From: Bacillota bacterium
GTDB taxonomy: Bacteria; Bacillota; Clostridia; Christensenellales; CAG-314
DNA: 64,000 bases
Assembly: GCA_023458375.1 (NCBI GenBank)
Contig: JAEWZT010000002.1
Location: 273,709 to 337,708 of the forward strand
Reading direction: 5' to 3'
The position numbers were made by a program, and so were the translations under genes. Position 1 is the first letter of the stretch. Every line of letters begins with the position of its first letter. This document shows, one piece after another, positions 1 to 8,208 of this stretch. Below the pieces are notes generated by a model. The model was given only the letters and a program-made list of their open reading frames with translations, searched no databases and had not been told where the DNA came from.

Positions 1-2
1 CT

Positions 3-77
3 TATAATAAACTGTTGCTGAAAAAGTTTTTCGCGGACAAGAAAAAAGATATTCCAGCTTTCGCAAAGCAGATTTAA
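3..77 (+). CDS. possible 3' end of a gene cut by the window edge
   Basis: Frame 3 is open from the left edge to a TAA at 75-77 and encodes a lysine-rich tail of 24 residues. The other two forward frames stop at once. A gene running in from outside the window is plausible, but the piece is too short to identify or to prove coding. Confidence 0.25.
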   Translation, partial: YNKLLLKKFFADKKKDIPAFAKQI

Positions 78-386
78 AAGAGTTTGTATTAAATTAGTGA
101 CAAAAACTTTTAGTAGCTGCGGTTGGCGCGGGTAAATACAAAAGACTTGTAATACCCCGCGAAAAGTTGAATAACAAATATTGCGCAATACTGCCAAACC
201 TTTGTTTAAGTTATTGTTTGAGCGGTAGGAAAATAATATTTGTACTCTTAGCAAAGGATTTGAGTAACGATAAAACAGTGCGGCGGAATATTGCATATCC
301 GTTAAGGGGATATGTCTGGGTGCTTGATTTGTTGGCAAAGCGCGTTGTTTCAAAGAGGCAAAGCGCGTTGGTTGTTTATTGAATAT
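78..386. other. intergenic region before tRNA-Ser(CGA)
   Basis: No convincing gene. It holds a 14-bp direct repeat, GGCAAAGCGCGTTG, at 334-347 and 357-370 just upstream of the tRNA, and an imperfect hairpin near 135-165 with no T-tract. No clear sigma-A promoter for the tRNA was seen, so the tRNA may be transcribed from further left. Confidence 0.4.
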
Positions 387-477
387 GGAGAGGTATCGAA
401 GCGGTCATAACGGGGCGCACTCGAAATGCGTTTGGGGGCTTGCTCCCACGTGGGTTCGAATCCCACCCTCTCCGCCA
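387..477 (+). tRNA. tRNA-Ser (anticodon CGA)
   Basis: A 91-nt class II tRNA. The acceptor stem GGAGAGG pairs with CCTCTCC, followed by discriminator G and an encoded CCA. The anticodon loop CTCGAAA gives anticodon CGA, which reads UCG. There is a long variable arm (around TTTGGGGGCTTGCTCCCA) and a TTCGAATC T-loop, both as expected for tRNA-Ser. Confidence 0.95.
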
Positions 478-534
478 TAGTATTCCAAATATGAACTCTA
501 TAAAAGTAGTGTTTGCAAATGGAAAATAGGAATA

Positions 535-570
535 ATAGTCAGTCGTTAGACTGACTATTTCTTTTATTTT
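535..570 (+). terminator. Rho-independent terminator after tRNA-Ser
   Basis: A perfect 10-bp stem, ATAGTCAGTC / GACTGACTAT, with a GTTA loop is followed by TTCTTTTATTTT. It ends the tRNA transcript and lies at the 3' end of the convergent DUF5714 gene. Confidence 0.85.
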
Positions 571-1148
571 GAAAGTGCGCTTTCAAACCGTTTTTTCTTT
601 GGGTAGAAAACGCAACCCTCTTTGCGGCATTGCTCGTTTTTAGGAAAATATTTGCATACGGGGGTTTTTGCGGGCAGATTAATATTTAATAGCTCTTTGA
701 TTTTATTAACGCCAGTAAGTACCGCGATATAAGTATCGCGCTTGCAACAGCGCGGACCGCCGTTTTTTCCTATTTCACTTCCGCACGCAGAAGATATTTC
801 AATAACTTTGTTCCAGCTTTCCCCACTCAAAGGAGTATTCTCCGTAACGATACTTGCAAATACTCCAACCCCCAGTCCTGCGCCGCACGCACCACATTGA
901 GCGCAATTCCCGCCAGGGATAATAATTGTTCTTTTTGCCGCTATATTTAACTGAGATTTAAGCTGTTCTTTACTGCCGTATAAATTATTATAGCAAGTGA
1001 GAATTGCGGCAGGAACAATAAAATGATGCACAGGACCGTGAATAGGTACTTTCGGCAAATCCATCAGTTCCGAAACCATTTTGGTGCAATCGACTTGCTT
1101 GCTGTCCAAACAAAACTTATATATTTTTTTATATTCTCTATGCATCAT
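564..1148 (-). CDS. DUF5714 family cysteine-rich protein
   Basis: A 194-residue protein that I recognise as the DUF5714 family, whose function is not established. A central cysteine cluster (CAQCGACGAG, around residues 82-91) is followed by a Gly-rich stretch, a second Cys pair (PRCCKRD) and a C-terminal set of four cysteines, suggesting a metal or Fe-S site. The ATG at 1148 has a good AAGGAG site that lies inside the end of the ArsR gene. The two genes are 4 nt apart and must be co-transcribed, so its expression probably follows the signal sensed by ArsR. No signal peptide or membrane segment is visible. Confidence 0.8.
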   Translation of the reverse strand: MMHREYKKIYKFCLDSKQVDCTKMVSELMDLPKVPIHGPVHHFIVPAAILTCYNNLYGSKEQLKSQLNIAAKRTIIIPGGNCAQCGACGAGLGVGVFASIVTENTPLSGESWNKVIEISSACGSEIGKNGGPRCCKRDTYIAVLTGVNKIKELLNINLPAKTPVCKYFPKNEQCRKEGCVFYPKKKRFESALSK

Positions 1149-1152
1149 TTTT

Positions 1153-1461
1153 CTACTCCTTGCAACAGTCTTTTGGGAAATTTTGTATAGTATTTAATTC
1201 GGTAATGAAGTTAGTTATGAGATTAAGCCTTTCTTGATTGATTGAATAATAAACCCACTTTCCCTCTTTCTGCGCGTCCACTAATATGCTGTCGGTTAGC
1301 TGTTTCATATGATAGGATAAGGTCGGTTGCGTAAAATTAAATTCCTCTAAAATCTTGCAAGCGCAGGTTTTTCCATTTTTAAGCATTGTTATAATTCTAA
1401 GCCGCGTTTCGTCGCTCAATGCTTTAAAAATAACCGCATATTCTCCAAAGCCGTATTGCAT
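1153..1461 (-). CDS. ArsR/SmtB family metal-responsive repressor
   Basis: A 102-residue winged-helix regulator. The N-terminus (FKALSDETRLRIITML) and the recognition helix (FTQPTLSYHMKQL) are typical of ArsR. A CxC motif in TCACKILEEF matches the place where ArsR proteins hold arsenite or antimonite (ELCVCDL-like), and the C-terminus carries another Cys pair (DCCKE). It is the first gene of a two-gene operon with the DUF5714 gene. An inverted repeat just upstream is a candidate operator, so autoregulation is likely. The ligand is inferred from the cysteines only; a soft metal or metalloid is most likely. Confidence 0.88.
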   Translation of the reverse strand: MQYGFGEYAVIFKALSDETRLRIITMLKNGKTCACKILEEFNFTQPTLSYHMKQLTDSILVDAQKEGKWVYYSINQERLNLITNFITELNTIQNFPKDCCKE

Positions 1462-1470
1462 AAGAACCTC

Positions 1471-1490
1471 ATATAGATAACTTTCTATAT
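1471..1490. promoter_or_regulatory. candidate ArsR operator
   Basis: ATATAGA-6 nt-TCTATAT forms an inverted repeat starting 10 bp upstream of the arsR start codon. Its position and symmetry fit an autoregulatory ArsR site. Confidence 0.5.
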
Positions 1491-1913
1491 ATTATATGTG
1501 GAAAAACATTACTTGTCAAATGTTTTTCTGTATTTTAGAAGATTAAAACGTAAGTCCTCATTTTCAATAGAAACAAGGTCGGCTACTGTCCGTGGCTTTC
1601 TTAATTTGCGTTGCTTTGCCTACGGATATCTTTTGACTTGTCAAAGTTATAAACTGTCTATATGTGTGCCTTAGAGATGCTTGCCAAGTTGAAGGGTATT
1701 AAGCTTGTATCTTTTTGTATTGCAAGCGACTTTGCTATTGCATTGGCAGCATAAGAGGTAGCCTTCTAATATTTAAATATATCTCTATCTTGAATTAACT
1801 GCGGAATTACTCAAAGGCAATTTTTACGTCTTGACCGTCGTAGCTGTTAAATGCGGTATTTGCATAAGCAGAATATTATTAGACACTTATATTTTTTCCC
1901 CTTTTTTTAAAAT
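1491..1913. other. intergenic region between divergent regulators
   Basis: About 420 bp without a supportable gene. The short open frames here lack ribosome sites and stop quickly in every frame. It separates arsR (minus) from the LexA-like gene (plus). No repeat or RNA was recognised. Confidence 0.4.
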
Positions 1914-1950
1914 AATACTATACAAATACAACTATTGGTTGTATAGTATT
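1914..1950. promoter_or_regulatory. palindromic operator of the LexA-like repressor
   Basis: AATACTATACAA (1914-1925) and TTGTATAGTATT (1939-1950) are a perfect 12-bp inverted repeat around a 13-bp spacer. It ends 16 bp before the repressor start codon, and the right arm contains a -10-like TATAGT. Its placement fits a self-regulated operator that would also control the two genes downstream. Confidence 0.7.
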
Positions 1951-1966
1951 GTAAGAGGTAAATGCT

Positions 1967-2563
1967 ATGCTGGCAAAAACGTTAAAACAGTTGCGAAAAG
2001 AAAAAGGGCTGACGCAGGGGGAACTTGCGGCGCGTTTTGGCGTAACGCAGCAGGCGATTGCGAAATGGGAAGCGGGCAAGGCTTTGCCCGAGCTTGAAAC
2101 GGTTTCGCGCATCGCAGCTTTTTTTGGCGTTACAGTTGACTATTTGCTGGGCGGGGAGAGCTTAGCCGACGCCGCGGCGCCTCTTTCAAACGTGCGCATT
2201 ATAGGCGCGGTAAGGGCGGGCTATAATGCTTTTGCCCTTGAAGAAGATTTGGGCAGCGCCTTTGCGCAAGTTAAAGACGGTTCCGCTTACCGCTATCTTT
2301 TGGTAAAGGGCGACTCTATGGCGCCCTATATCCGCGAGGGCGACCTTGCGCTCGTTCATATTCAGCCGCAGCTTAATAACGGCGATTTGGGCGTCGTTAT
2401 TTACGGCGACAACGAGGCGACGCTTAAAAAATTTTATTATAACGACGGAAAAGTTACCTTAGTTCCCTTTAACGAAGCTTATGACACTTTAACGCTAAGC
2501 GGATGCGAATTGGAAAAGCTTGTAATCTTCGGAAAGGTTTTGGAAACCAAGACCAACTGGTAA
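1967..2563 (+). CDS. XRE-S24 (LexA/CI-like) self-cleaving repressor
   Basis: A 198-residue protein. Residues 5-60 form a Cro/C1-type helix-turn-helix (TQGELAARFGVTQQAIAKWE). Residues about 78-195 form an S24 peptidase domain. The nucleophile Ser117 lies in KGDSM, a catalytic Lys is near 154 (EATLKKF), and an Ala84-Gly85 pair (AVRAGYN) lies where LexA and CI are cut. All elements for RecA-stimulated autocleavage are present, so a DNA-damage-sensing repressor is likely. The start has an AGAGG site, and a perfect palindrome lies just upstream. The DNA-repair-type radical SAM gene begins 11 nt after its stop, so both are probably one transcript. Confidence 0.88.
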   Translation: MLAKTLKQLRKEKGLTQGELAARFGVTQQAIAKWEAGKALPELETVSRIAAFFGVTVDYLLGGESLADAAAPLSNVRIIGAVRAGYNAFALEEDLGSAFAQVKDGSAYRYLLVKGDSMAPYIREGDLALVHIQPQLNNGDLGVVIYGDNEATLKKFYYNDGKVTLVPFNEAYDTLTLSGCELEKLVIFGKVLETKTNW

Positions 2564-2574
2564 CGGTGCAGCGT

Positions 2575-3891
2575 ATGGAATTAATGGAAAAGCTTACAAT
2601 CCTTGCCGACAGCGCCAAATACGACGCGGCTTGCACCTCGTCGGGGGCGGACCGGCAAGGCAAAACCGTCGCCGCAGGCTGCTGCCATTCTTTTTCCGCC
2701 GACGGCAGGTGCATAAGTCTGCTAAAAGTGCTGCTGACCAACTATTGCATTTATGACTGTAAGTATTGCGTCAACAGGGCGAGCAACGACTGCAAACGAA
2801 CCGCTTTTACTCCGCAGGAACTTGCCAAGCTTACGGTAGAGTTTTACAGACGCAATTATATTGAAGGGCTGTTTTTGTCCAGCGGCATTATCCGCAGCCC
2901 CGACTACACAATGGAGCAGATGATTTCCGTTTTGCAACTTTTGCGCTACAATTACAACTTCTGGGGCTATATCCACGCCAAGGCAATTCCCGGCGCAAGC
3001 CCCGAGCTTGTCCGCCGCATGGGGTTTTTGGCTGACCGGCTAAGCGTTAATGTGGAATTGCCCAGCGAGCAAAGCCTTAGCCTTCTCGCCCCCGACAAAA
3101 AGCGTGAGGCTATTTTTTCGCCCATGAACCAAATATGCAGGGAAGTCAAGGAAAACCGCCAGGAGCTTGTGGTATATAAAAAGGCGCAGACCTTTGCGTC
3201 GGCGGGGCAGGCTACGCAAATGATTATAGGCGCAAGCCCCGAAACGGACTTTCAAATTATTACCCTTGCCTCGGCGCTTTATAGTAAATACGCTTTAAAG
3301 CGCGTCTTTTACTCGGCATATATTCCCGCGGTGGAAGACTCACTTTTACCTGCGCTTAACGTAAAGCCGCCCCTTTTGCGCGAGCACCGCCTTTACCAGG
3401 CGGACTGGCTGATGCGCCAATACGGCTTTAAGGCGGAAGAAATTTTAAGTCCCCAAACGCCCAACTTCAACCCTTACCTTGACCCTAAATGCAACTGGGC
3501 AATAAATAATTTGGGGAATTTTCCCGTTGACGTAAATTCCGCCTCCCTTGACGTTTTACTGCGCGTGCCCGGCATCGGACCCACAAGCGCAAGGCGTATC
3601 GTAGTCGCGCGCAGAAACGGCAAACTGGGGCTTGCCGAGCTTAAACGACTGGGGGTGGTGTTAAAGCGGGCGAAGTATTTTATTAGCGCTTCCGACCTGC
3701 TTTCAAACGCGGGGCTTAGCAAAGAAATGACGGTTCGCGCGCTGATAGACCCAAAGGTTTATTCTTTCGGCGTTGAGCAGTTATCTTTTTTTGAGTTTGG
3801 AAAAGGGTTGCGCCTGCCGACGGCGCAAGACGTAAAATCGGTAACGGAAGGGGTGGAGGAAGCGGTGTTATGCCTGACGTCAAGCATTTAG
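2575..3891 (+). CDS. putative DNA modification/repair radical SAM protein
   Basis: A 438-residue protein of the TIGR03916 type. The radical SAM motif CxxxCxxC (Cys58, Cys62, Cys65, in TNYCIYDCKYC) is followed by a SAM-binding domain. A helix-hairpin-helix sits near the C-terminus (VNSASLDVLLRVPGIGP), which suggests DNA binding. I chose the ATG at 2575 because family members begin at this point (MELMEKLTILADSAKYD); an in-frame ATG at 2503 would overlap the repressor. The family is always paired with the next gene's family, and that partner is sometimes fused to a uracil-DNA-glycosylase-like domain, which is why a DNA role is inferred. The reaction is unknown. Confidence 0.88.
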   Translation: MELMEKLTILADSAKYDAACTSSGADRQGKTVAAGCCHSFSADGRCISLLKVLLTNYCIYDCKYCVNRASNDCKRTAFTPQELAKLTVEFYRRNYIEGLFLSSGIIRSPDYTMEQMISVLQLLRYNYNFWGYIHAKAIPGASPELVRRMGFLADRLSVNVELPSEQSLSLLAPDKKREAIFSPMNQICREVKENRQELVVYKKAQTFASAGQATQMIIGASPETDFQIITLASALYSKYALKRVFYSAYIPAVEDSLLPALNVKPPLLREHRLYQADWLMRQYGFKAEEILSPQTPNFNPYLDPKCNWAINNLGNFPVDVNSASLDVLLRVPGIGPTSARRIVVARRNGKLGLAELKRLGVVLKRAKYFISASDLLSNAGLSKEMTVRALIDPKVYSFGVEQLSFFEFGKGLRLPTAQDVKSVTEGVEEAVLCLTSSI

Positions 3892-4655
3892 AAAAAGCCG
3901 CACACGTCGTTTATATTTATGACGGCAGCTTTGAGGGTTTTTTGTGCTGTGTGTTTGAAAGCGTTTATTTAAAGGAGTTTCCCTTTGACATTTTGCGCGA
4001 GGAAGAAGGGCAATTGACGCTTTTGGACGCAAGGCTTATTTTAACGGAGGGCAAAAAGGCTGAGCGCGTGCGTAAATCAATTCCTTTAAGAATTTCGCAG
4101 CGCGCCCTTGAACTTGCGGTAAGGGTGTTTTGCAGCGCTTTGGCAAGAAAAGAAATGCTGCTTTTAGAGTTTCTTTTGCGCGGTTACAAAGAGGGGGGAA
4201 AGATTTGCTTTATGCTGGCGGACCCCCTTGTTTCGCCCCTTTTGAAAGCGGAAAAGCACCTTTTGGGCGAAGCCCACCTTTTAAAGGGGTTTGTGCGCTT
4301 TGCCGACGCAGGCGGCGCGCTTGTCGCGGCAATTTCTCCCAAAAACTTTATTCTGCCCTTTATAGCGCAGCATTTTGTTATGCGCTACGATAAAGAGCGG
4401 TTTATGATTTTTGATAAAACCAACAAGGCGGCGCTGCTTTATCAAGGGGGAAATGCGGAAATTGTCCGCGTTGACGGTATGGAATTTCCAGATATTTCGC
4501 AGGAAGAGGAAAGATATCAGGCGCTTTGGAAGGGTTTTTACAATACCATTGCAATTAAAAGCCGCGAAAATCCGCGTTGCAGAATGACGCATATGCCCAA
4601 AAGATATTGGGAGAATATGACGGAAGTAAGCGAGCTTGTGCGCCCGAAAAATTAA
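3870..4655 (+). CDS. DUF4130 / TIGR03915 partner of the radical SAM protein
   Basis: A 261-residue protein beginning with the family hallmark VYIYDGSFEGFLCCVFES. It overlaps the radical SAM gene by 22 nt, so the two are translationally coupled. The TIGR03915/DUF4130 family occurs with this radical SAM family; in many genomes it is fused to a uracil-DNA-glycosylase-like domain, which is absent here. The C-terminus contains the usual RCRMTHMPKRYWENM segment. It is thought to work with the radical SAM enzyme on damaged or modified DNA, but no activity has been shown. Confidence 0.85.
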   Translation: MPDVKHLEKAAHVVYIYDGSFEGFLCCVFESVYLKEFPFDILREEEGQLTLLDARLILTEGKKAERVRKSIPLRISQRALELAVRVFCSALARKEMLLLEFLLRGYKEGGKICFMLADPLVSPLLKAEKHLLGEAHLLKGFVRFADAGGALVAAISPKNFILPFIAQHFVMRYDKERFMIFDKTNKAALLYQGGNAEIVRVDGMEFPDISQEEERYQALWKGFYNTIAIKSRENPRCRMTHMPKRYWENMTEVSELVRPKN

Positions 4656-4744
4656 GCGCGAACCTAAACATCAGCTTAAATGTTGTTTTTGTGGGGTTTT
4701 GTGCTATATTATATTTATAGCGGAAAATTATTGTGGAGGAATAA

Positions 4745-5032
4745 ATGCTATACTGCGAAAAATGCATGCGCTTTGCGGGGGATTGTTACTGCGGCGCAAG
4801 AAAATATAGAGAAATAAAAGAAAACGACCCCGTATTTTTGACGGTGAAGGACGCGCTTACCTCGGGTCAAATTGAACCCATACTTAACGAAAACAACATA
4901 CCTTATATCAAAAGGGGCAGGCTGGGCGCGGGGCTTGTTACCAGGTTAGGACCCATGCTTGAAACATACACCTTTTTCGTCCCCTACGGCGCTTATGAGA
5001 AGGCGAAAGACCTTATTGCCGTTTTTGAATAG
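4745..5032 (+). CDS. small DUF2007-like protein with Cys-rich N-terminus
   Basis: A 95-residue protein. The first 18 residues hold four cysteines (CEKCMRFAGDCYCG), a likely zinc knuckle. The rest resembles DUF2007-type putative signal-transducing domains (LTSGQIEPILNENNIPYIKRG, ending YGAYEKAKDLIAVFE). The GGAGGAATAA ribosome site gives a clear start. A TATATTATAT stretch upstream could be its own promoter, so it need not belong to the repair operon. Function unknown. Confidence 0.75.
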   Translation: MLYCEKCMRFAGDCYCGARKYREIKENDPVFLTVKDALTSGQIEPILNENNIPYIKRGRLGAGLVTRLGPMLETYTFFVPYGAYEKAKDLIAVFE

Positions 5033-5062
5033 CGGTTTCTTTTAGGAGTTGAAGCCCTTATT

Positions 5063-5098
5063 AAGGCGCGGAACGCTTAAAATTGCGCCTTTATATTA
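5063..5098 (+). terminator. probable terminator
   Basis: AAGGCGC (5063-5069) and GCGCCTT (5085-5091) form a stem followed by TATATTATTT. The T-tract is weak. It lies 30 nt after the DUF2007-like gene. Confidence 0.5.
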
Positions 5099-5329
5099 TT
5101 TCTTGCGTTTAATTTTCTAACCGATTGCATATTTCCGTTTTTATAAATAAGCATATCAAAATAAAATGGCTGCTGACGCGTTTTTAAGACGCGCCGCTAT
5201 TTCTCAAAAGGTTTAAGCTTTGCAATAGTTCAAAAGTATTTGCTATACAAAAACAATAAACTTGCGGCATTTTTCGTTGCCTTAGCTCATCAGGAGTTGC
5301 CGCTTCCCAAAGGGTTAAAACGCAAGTCG

Positions 5330-6340
5330 TTATCTTTTTAAAAGCTTTGGCGCATTTGCAAGCGTTTGTGGGTTTGTTTTTTGGGGGCGCAAATGTGCGC
5401 TGTAATACTCTCCCTCTTCTTTATATACTGACGCCCTGTTGTGGGAAAGCAGCTTTGTAATGTTATTCATATCTATCCAGATTTCCTTAGGTCCCTGATA
5501 CTGGCATTCGTCAAAAATAAGCTGCATTCCGATATGCAGGTGTGGCGAGCACTTCATATTTGTATTTTCCTTAGTGCTGTAACCCGTTACGCCCAAATAC
5601 CCTATAACCTGCCCCGCAGTTATTGTAGCGCCCTTAATAAGCCCCGCGGCATAGGGTTTATTTTTTCTTAAATGCGCGTAGTAGTAGGAACGTTTTTTGT
5701 CAAAAGAGCGGATACTTATGCGCCAGCCGCCGTATTTGTTCCAACCCAGTTCGGTAACGGTGCCACCTTCAACGGCAACAATGGGGGTTCCTATTGAACC
5801 CATCATGTCGTGCCCTAAATGCCGCCTTTTGTAGCCGTAAGAGCGGCCGCTGCCGAAATCGTCGTAGTGCGAATACCAATACCCCGTGGGAAAAGGGTGG
5901 AAGTTTTTTAGCCCGTAAGTTTTTTCGCCGTTTGCAAGGGTATATTCCCCGATAAACTCGTTAAAAATCGCTCCGTAAGCTTCAACGTAATATTTGTAAT
6001 ACTTGTTTTCGCCGTAAAAATCGTCTATATTTTTCCCTTCTTTAAGCTTGTAAACGAGATTCGAAAGCTCTTTTATATCTTTTTTGGCGGAAAAATTATT
6101 GCCGTTTTTAACGGCAAGATAGGCAAGAGCCTTTACGAAGTCAAAATGCGCAGTTTCCGAATCATAAAATTGCCTGTCGTATTCGTATGCCGACAAAAGC
6201 ACCTCGTAGGGTATTTTATTGTCCACCCATTTTATAAAAGTTTTTTCTTCCGCCTTGGCGGCGCTGACGCAAAAGCCGCCGCAAAGCGCTGCAATCCATA
6301 CCGCCAGCAAAATTATGCCGACTCTTTTCTTGAAATCCAT
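5330..6340 (-). CDS. secreted M23 family metallopeptidase
   Basis: A 336-residue protein with an N-terminal signal peptide (GIILLAVWIAALCGGFCVSA). The C-terminal half is an M23 (lysostaphin/NlpD-type) domain: zinc ligands are visible in RRHLGHDMMG and PHLHIGMQ, with the usual GTPIVAVEGGTV strand between them. The N-terminal 140 residues are an uncharacterised helical region. It probably cuts peptidoglycan cross-links outside the membrane. It is monocistronic, with convergent and divergent neighbours of unrelated function. Confidence 0.88.
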   Translation of the reverse strand: MDFKKRVGIILLAVWIAALCGGFCVSAAKAEEKTFIKWVDNKIPYEVLLSAYEYDRQFYDSETAHFDFVKALAYLAVKNGNNFSAKKDIKELSNLVYKLKEGKNIDDFYGENKYYKYYVEAYGAIFNEFIGEYTLANGEKTYGLKNFHPFPTGYWYSHYDDFGSGRSYGYKRRHLGHDMMGSIGTPIVAVEGGTVTELGWNKYGGWRISIRSFDKKRSYYYAHLRKNKPYAAGLIKGATITAGQVIGYLGVTGYSTKENTNMKCSPHLHIGMQLIFDECQYQGPKEIWIDMNNITKLLSHNRASVYKEEGEYYSAHLRPQKTNPQTLANAPKLLKR

Positions 6341-6497
6341 AATCCTATTTTCTGCGCAACACGCGAAAAATATTTTAGCGGCGATAAGAACAAGTATCTT
6401 AAATTAAGCCGCGTTTAAGTTAACCGTAATTTTGGCAAACTTTTAATTAAATATTTCTTTTTTTGCAAACACTATAAGCAAAAGGAAATAAAATGTT

Positions 6498-7259
6498 ATG
6501 GAATACTCTCTTTTTAATGCCGCGCATTTAATTACGCTTGGAATTTTCGCCTTAATGGGCGTTGTATTTTTCTTTTTGGTTACTAAGCTTAAACAGTCGG
6601 AAGCTTGGAAAGAGCGTATTTTTCAGATTTTGGCGATATTTAACTTTATCGTGCATATAAGCATTGTGTGGTATTTGTTTATTACAAAAGACTCAATTTT
6701 TGTAATTCCCTTTAATTTGCTGTGGCCCCTTGCGACGTGCAATATCGTGGTGTTTTTCAATCTCGTTATATGCGTTATGAATAAGCAGTCAAAAGTTTTT
6801 AAGTTTATCGCCGCCTTTTGCGTGTGGATGGGTATAATAGGCGGGGTGCTAAGCCTGCTTGCCGGAAAAACCGGTCCCGTTGACTTTGACAATGTGAGGT
6901 CGCTTTTCAGCCACTTTATAATGATTTTAACTTCAACTTATATTTTTATAGCGGGATACGTTAAAATATCGGTAAATAATCTGTTCCCCGTCGCCGCAGG
7001 CTTAGTTTTTAACGGATTGCTGGGGTTTGTAACCAACTGGATATTTTACCTTAAAGGGTGGGCGGACCAAAACGCCATGTGGCTGCACGACGGCTTAATA
7101 CCGGGGGTCGCCGCCACAAGGGGCTACTATGTGGCTCTTTACGCGCTTGCGATTATATTTATTTTTACGGCAATTTACGAACAAATAAAGTTAAAAAAAG
7201 GCAGCCGCTGGTATAACAGGCTGGCAAATTTTTTCAAGGCAAAAAGCGATAAAGGCTAA
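6498..7259 (+). CDS. YwaF / TIGR02206 family integral membrane protein
   Basis: A 253-residue protein with about seven hydrophobic segments and a short basic C-terminal tail. The N-terminal FNAAHLITLGIF and the internal IPFNLLWPLATCNIVVFFNL segment fit the YwaF family of membrane proteins, whose function is unknown. An AAGGAAA ribosome site precedes the ATG. No partner genes are nearby. Confidence 0.7.
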   Translation: MEYSLFNAAHLITLGIFALMGVVFFFLVTKLKQSEAWKERIFQILAIFNFIVHISIVWYLFITKDSIFVIPFNLLWPLATCNIVVFFNLVICVMNKQSKVFKFIAAFCVWMGIIGGVLSLLAGKTGPVDFDNVRSLFSHFIMILTSTYIFIAGYVKISVNNLFPVAAGLVFNGLLGFVTNWIFYLKGWADQNAMWLHDGLIPGVAATRGYYVALYALAIIFIFTAIYEQIKLKKGSRWYNRLANFFKAKSDKG

Positions 7260-7426
7260 TGTGAGTATTTATGGTTTGCCACAAATTATTATTATTACTA
7301 TTGACAAATTAATTTTAAGGCATATCATTTGAATTAGACAATTTTAATTATTACTATTTATTATTACTTTTAGCAGATAAGTCGTTTACAAAAGATGCCA
7401 ATTTAATTTTTTAGGAGGATACTGTA

Positions 7427-7609
7427 TTGAAAACCAAGTGGCTGATTATCGTAGGAATAATCTTTTTAATTTGCGTATTTGTCGTCGCCTTTACGGCTTT
7501 TTCAGGTGATAATGAGTTTCAATACCCTTTCTTGGTCTTAGGGGGTATTCAGGGATTTATTCTTATCGGCATAGGGGAAATAATAGACCATCTTAAAGGA
7601 GGGAAATAA
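7427..7609 (+). CDS. small two-helix membrane protein
   Basis: A 60-residue protein with two transmembrane helices (LIIVGIIFLICVFVVAFTAF and FLVLGGIQGFILIGIGEII) and a short basic end. The start is TTG at 7427, placed 8 nt after a perfect AGGAGG site, which is why I consider it real. The 165 bp upstream are very AT-rich with repeated TTATTATTA units. A terminator follows. Family not recognised. Confidence 0.65.
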   Translation: MKTKWLIIVGIIFLICVFVVAFTAFSGDNEFQYPFLVLGGIQGFILIGIGEIIDHLKGGK

Positions 7610-7640
7610 ATAAAGCCGCAATTAACGTCCGCAGGGTTTA

Positions 7641-7679
7641 AAAAATCAGCCCCTTGCATTAGAAAAGAGGCTGATTTTT
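7641..7679. terminator. bidirectional terminator
   Basis: AAAAATCAGCC (7641-7651) and GGCTGATTTTT (7669-7679) form an 11-bp stem with A/T flanks on both sides, so it can stop transcription from either direction. The minus-strand acetyltransferase remnant reads into it. Confidence 0.8.
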
Positions 7680-8151
7680 AATTTAAACCGCTTACTGTTT
7701 TTAAGAATAAAATTGTATTTGTAGTCGTCACCTTCGTAGGCTTTGCGCTTGCGGGCAATTGTCTTTGTAAAGCCCGGTTCGTTATAGATATGCCTTGCAA
7801 CCGCATTATTGGCTTTAAGCCCACGGTAAACTCGCTGTATCCGCTTGCCGAAAGTTCGTATATAACCCTCTTTAATAGCTTTTTTCCCAGCCCCTTATTT
7901 TGAAAACAGCTTGCGACGCGGAAAGCGTATAAATACGCGCGCCTGCCGTAAACCGCAAACTCATTGTCGCCGCTTACAAATTTTGCTCTGAGTTCGCCCG
8001 CTATTTTACCTTTAATATAGAGCGCCCAAACAGCATTTATTTGCTGTTTATATCGCGGCTGCTTTCTGAAATCATTTTGTCGGGGTCTTTATACTGATGC
8101 AGGCAAAGCAAGTTTGGGCAGTTTTGTCTCATTAAGTTTTTTTATAATCAT
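7646..8151 (-). pseudogene. GNAT acetyltransferase pseudogene
   Basis: The minus strand encodes recognisable GNAT pieces in several frames. From the ATG at 8151 comes MIIKKLNETKLPKLALPAS and then a stop. A second frame has the acetyl-CoA-binding region FRVASCFQNKGLGKKLLKRV. After one more frameshift the end reads NNAVARHIYNEPGFTKTIA. At least two frame disruptions separate conserved parts, so the gene is dead. Its last frame ends inside the terminator at 7641-7679. Confidence 0.75.
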
Positions 8152-8208
8152 AACCCGATTACCTCTGCGCAGCTAAACATATTAAAAAGGTTACTTATAG
8201 TAAGGGTT

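Noticed and set aside
167..382. 71-codon frame upstream of tRNA-Ser
   Set aside because: It has no ribosome site or family resemblance, and it runs up to the tRNA through a direct repeat.
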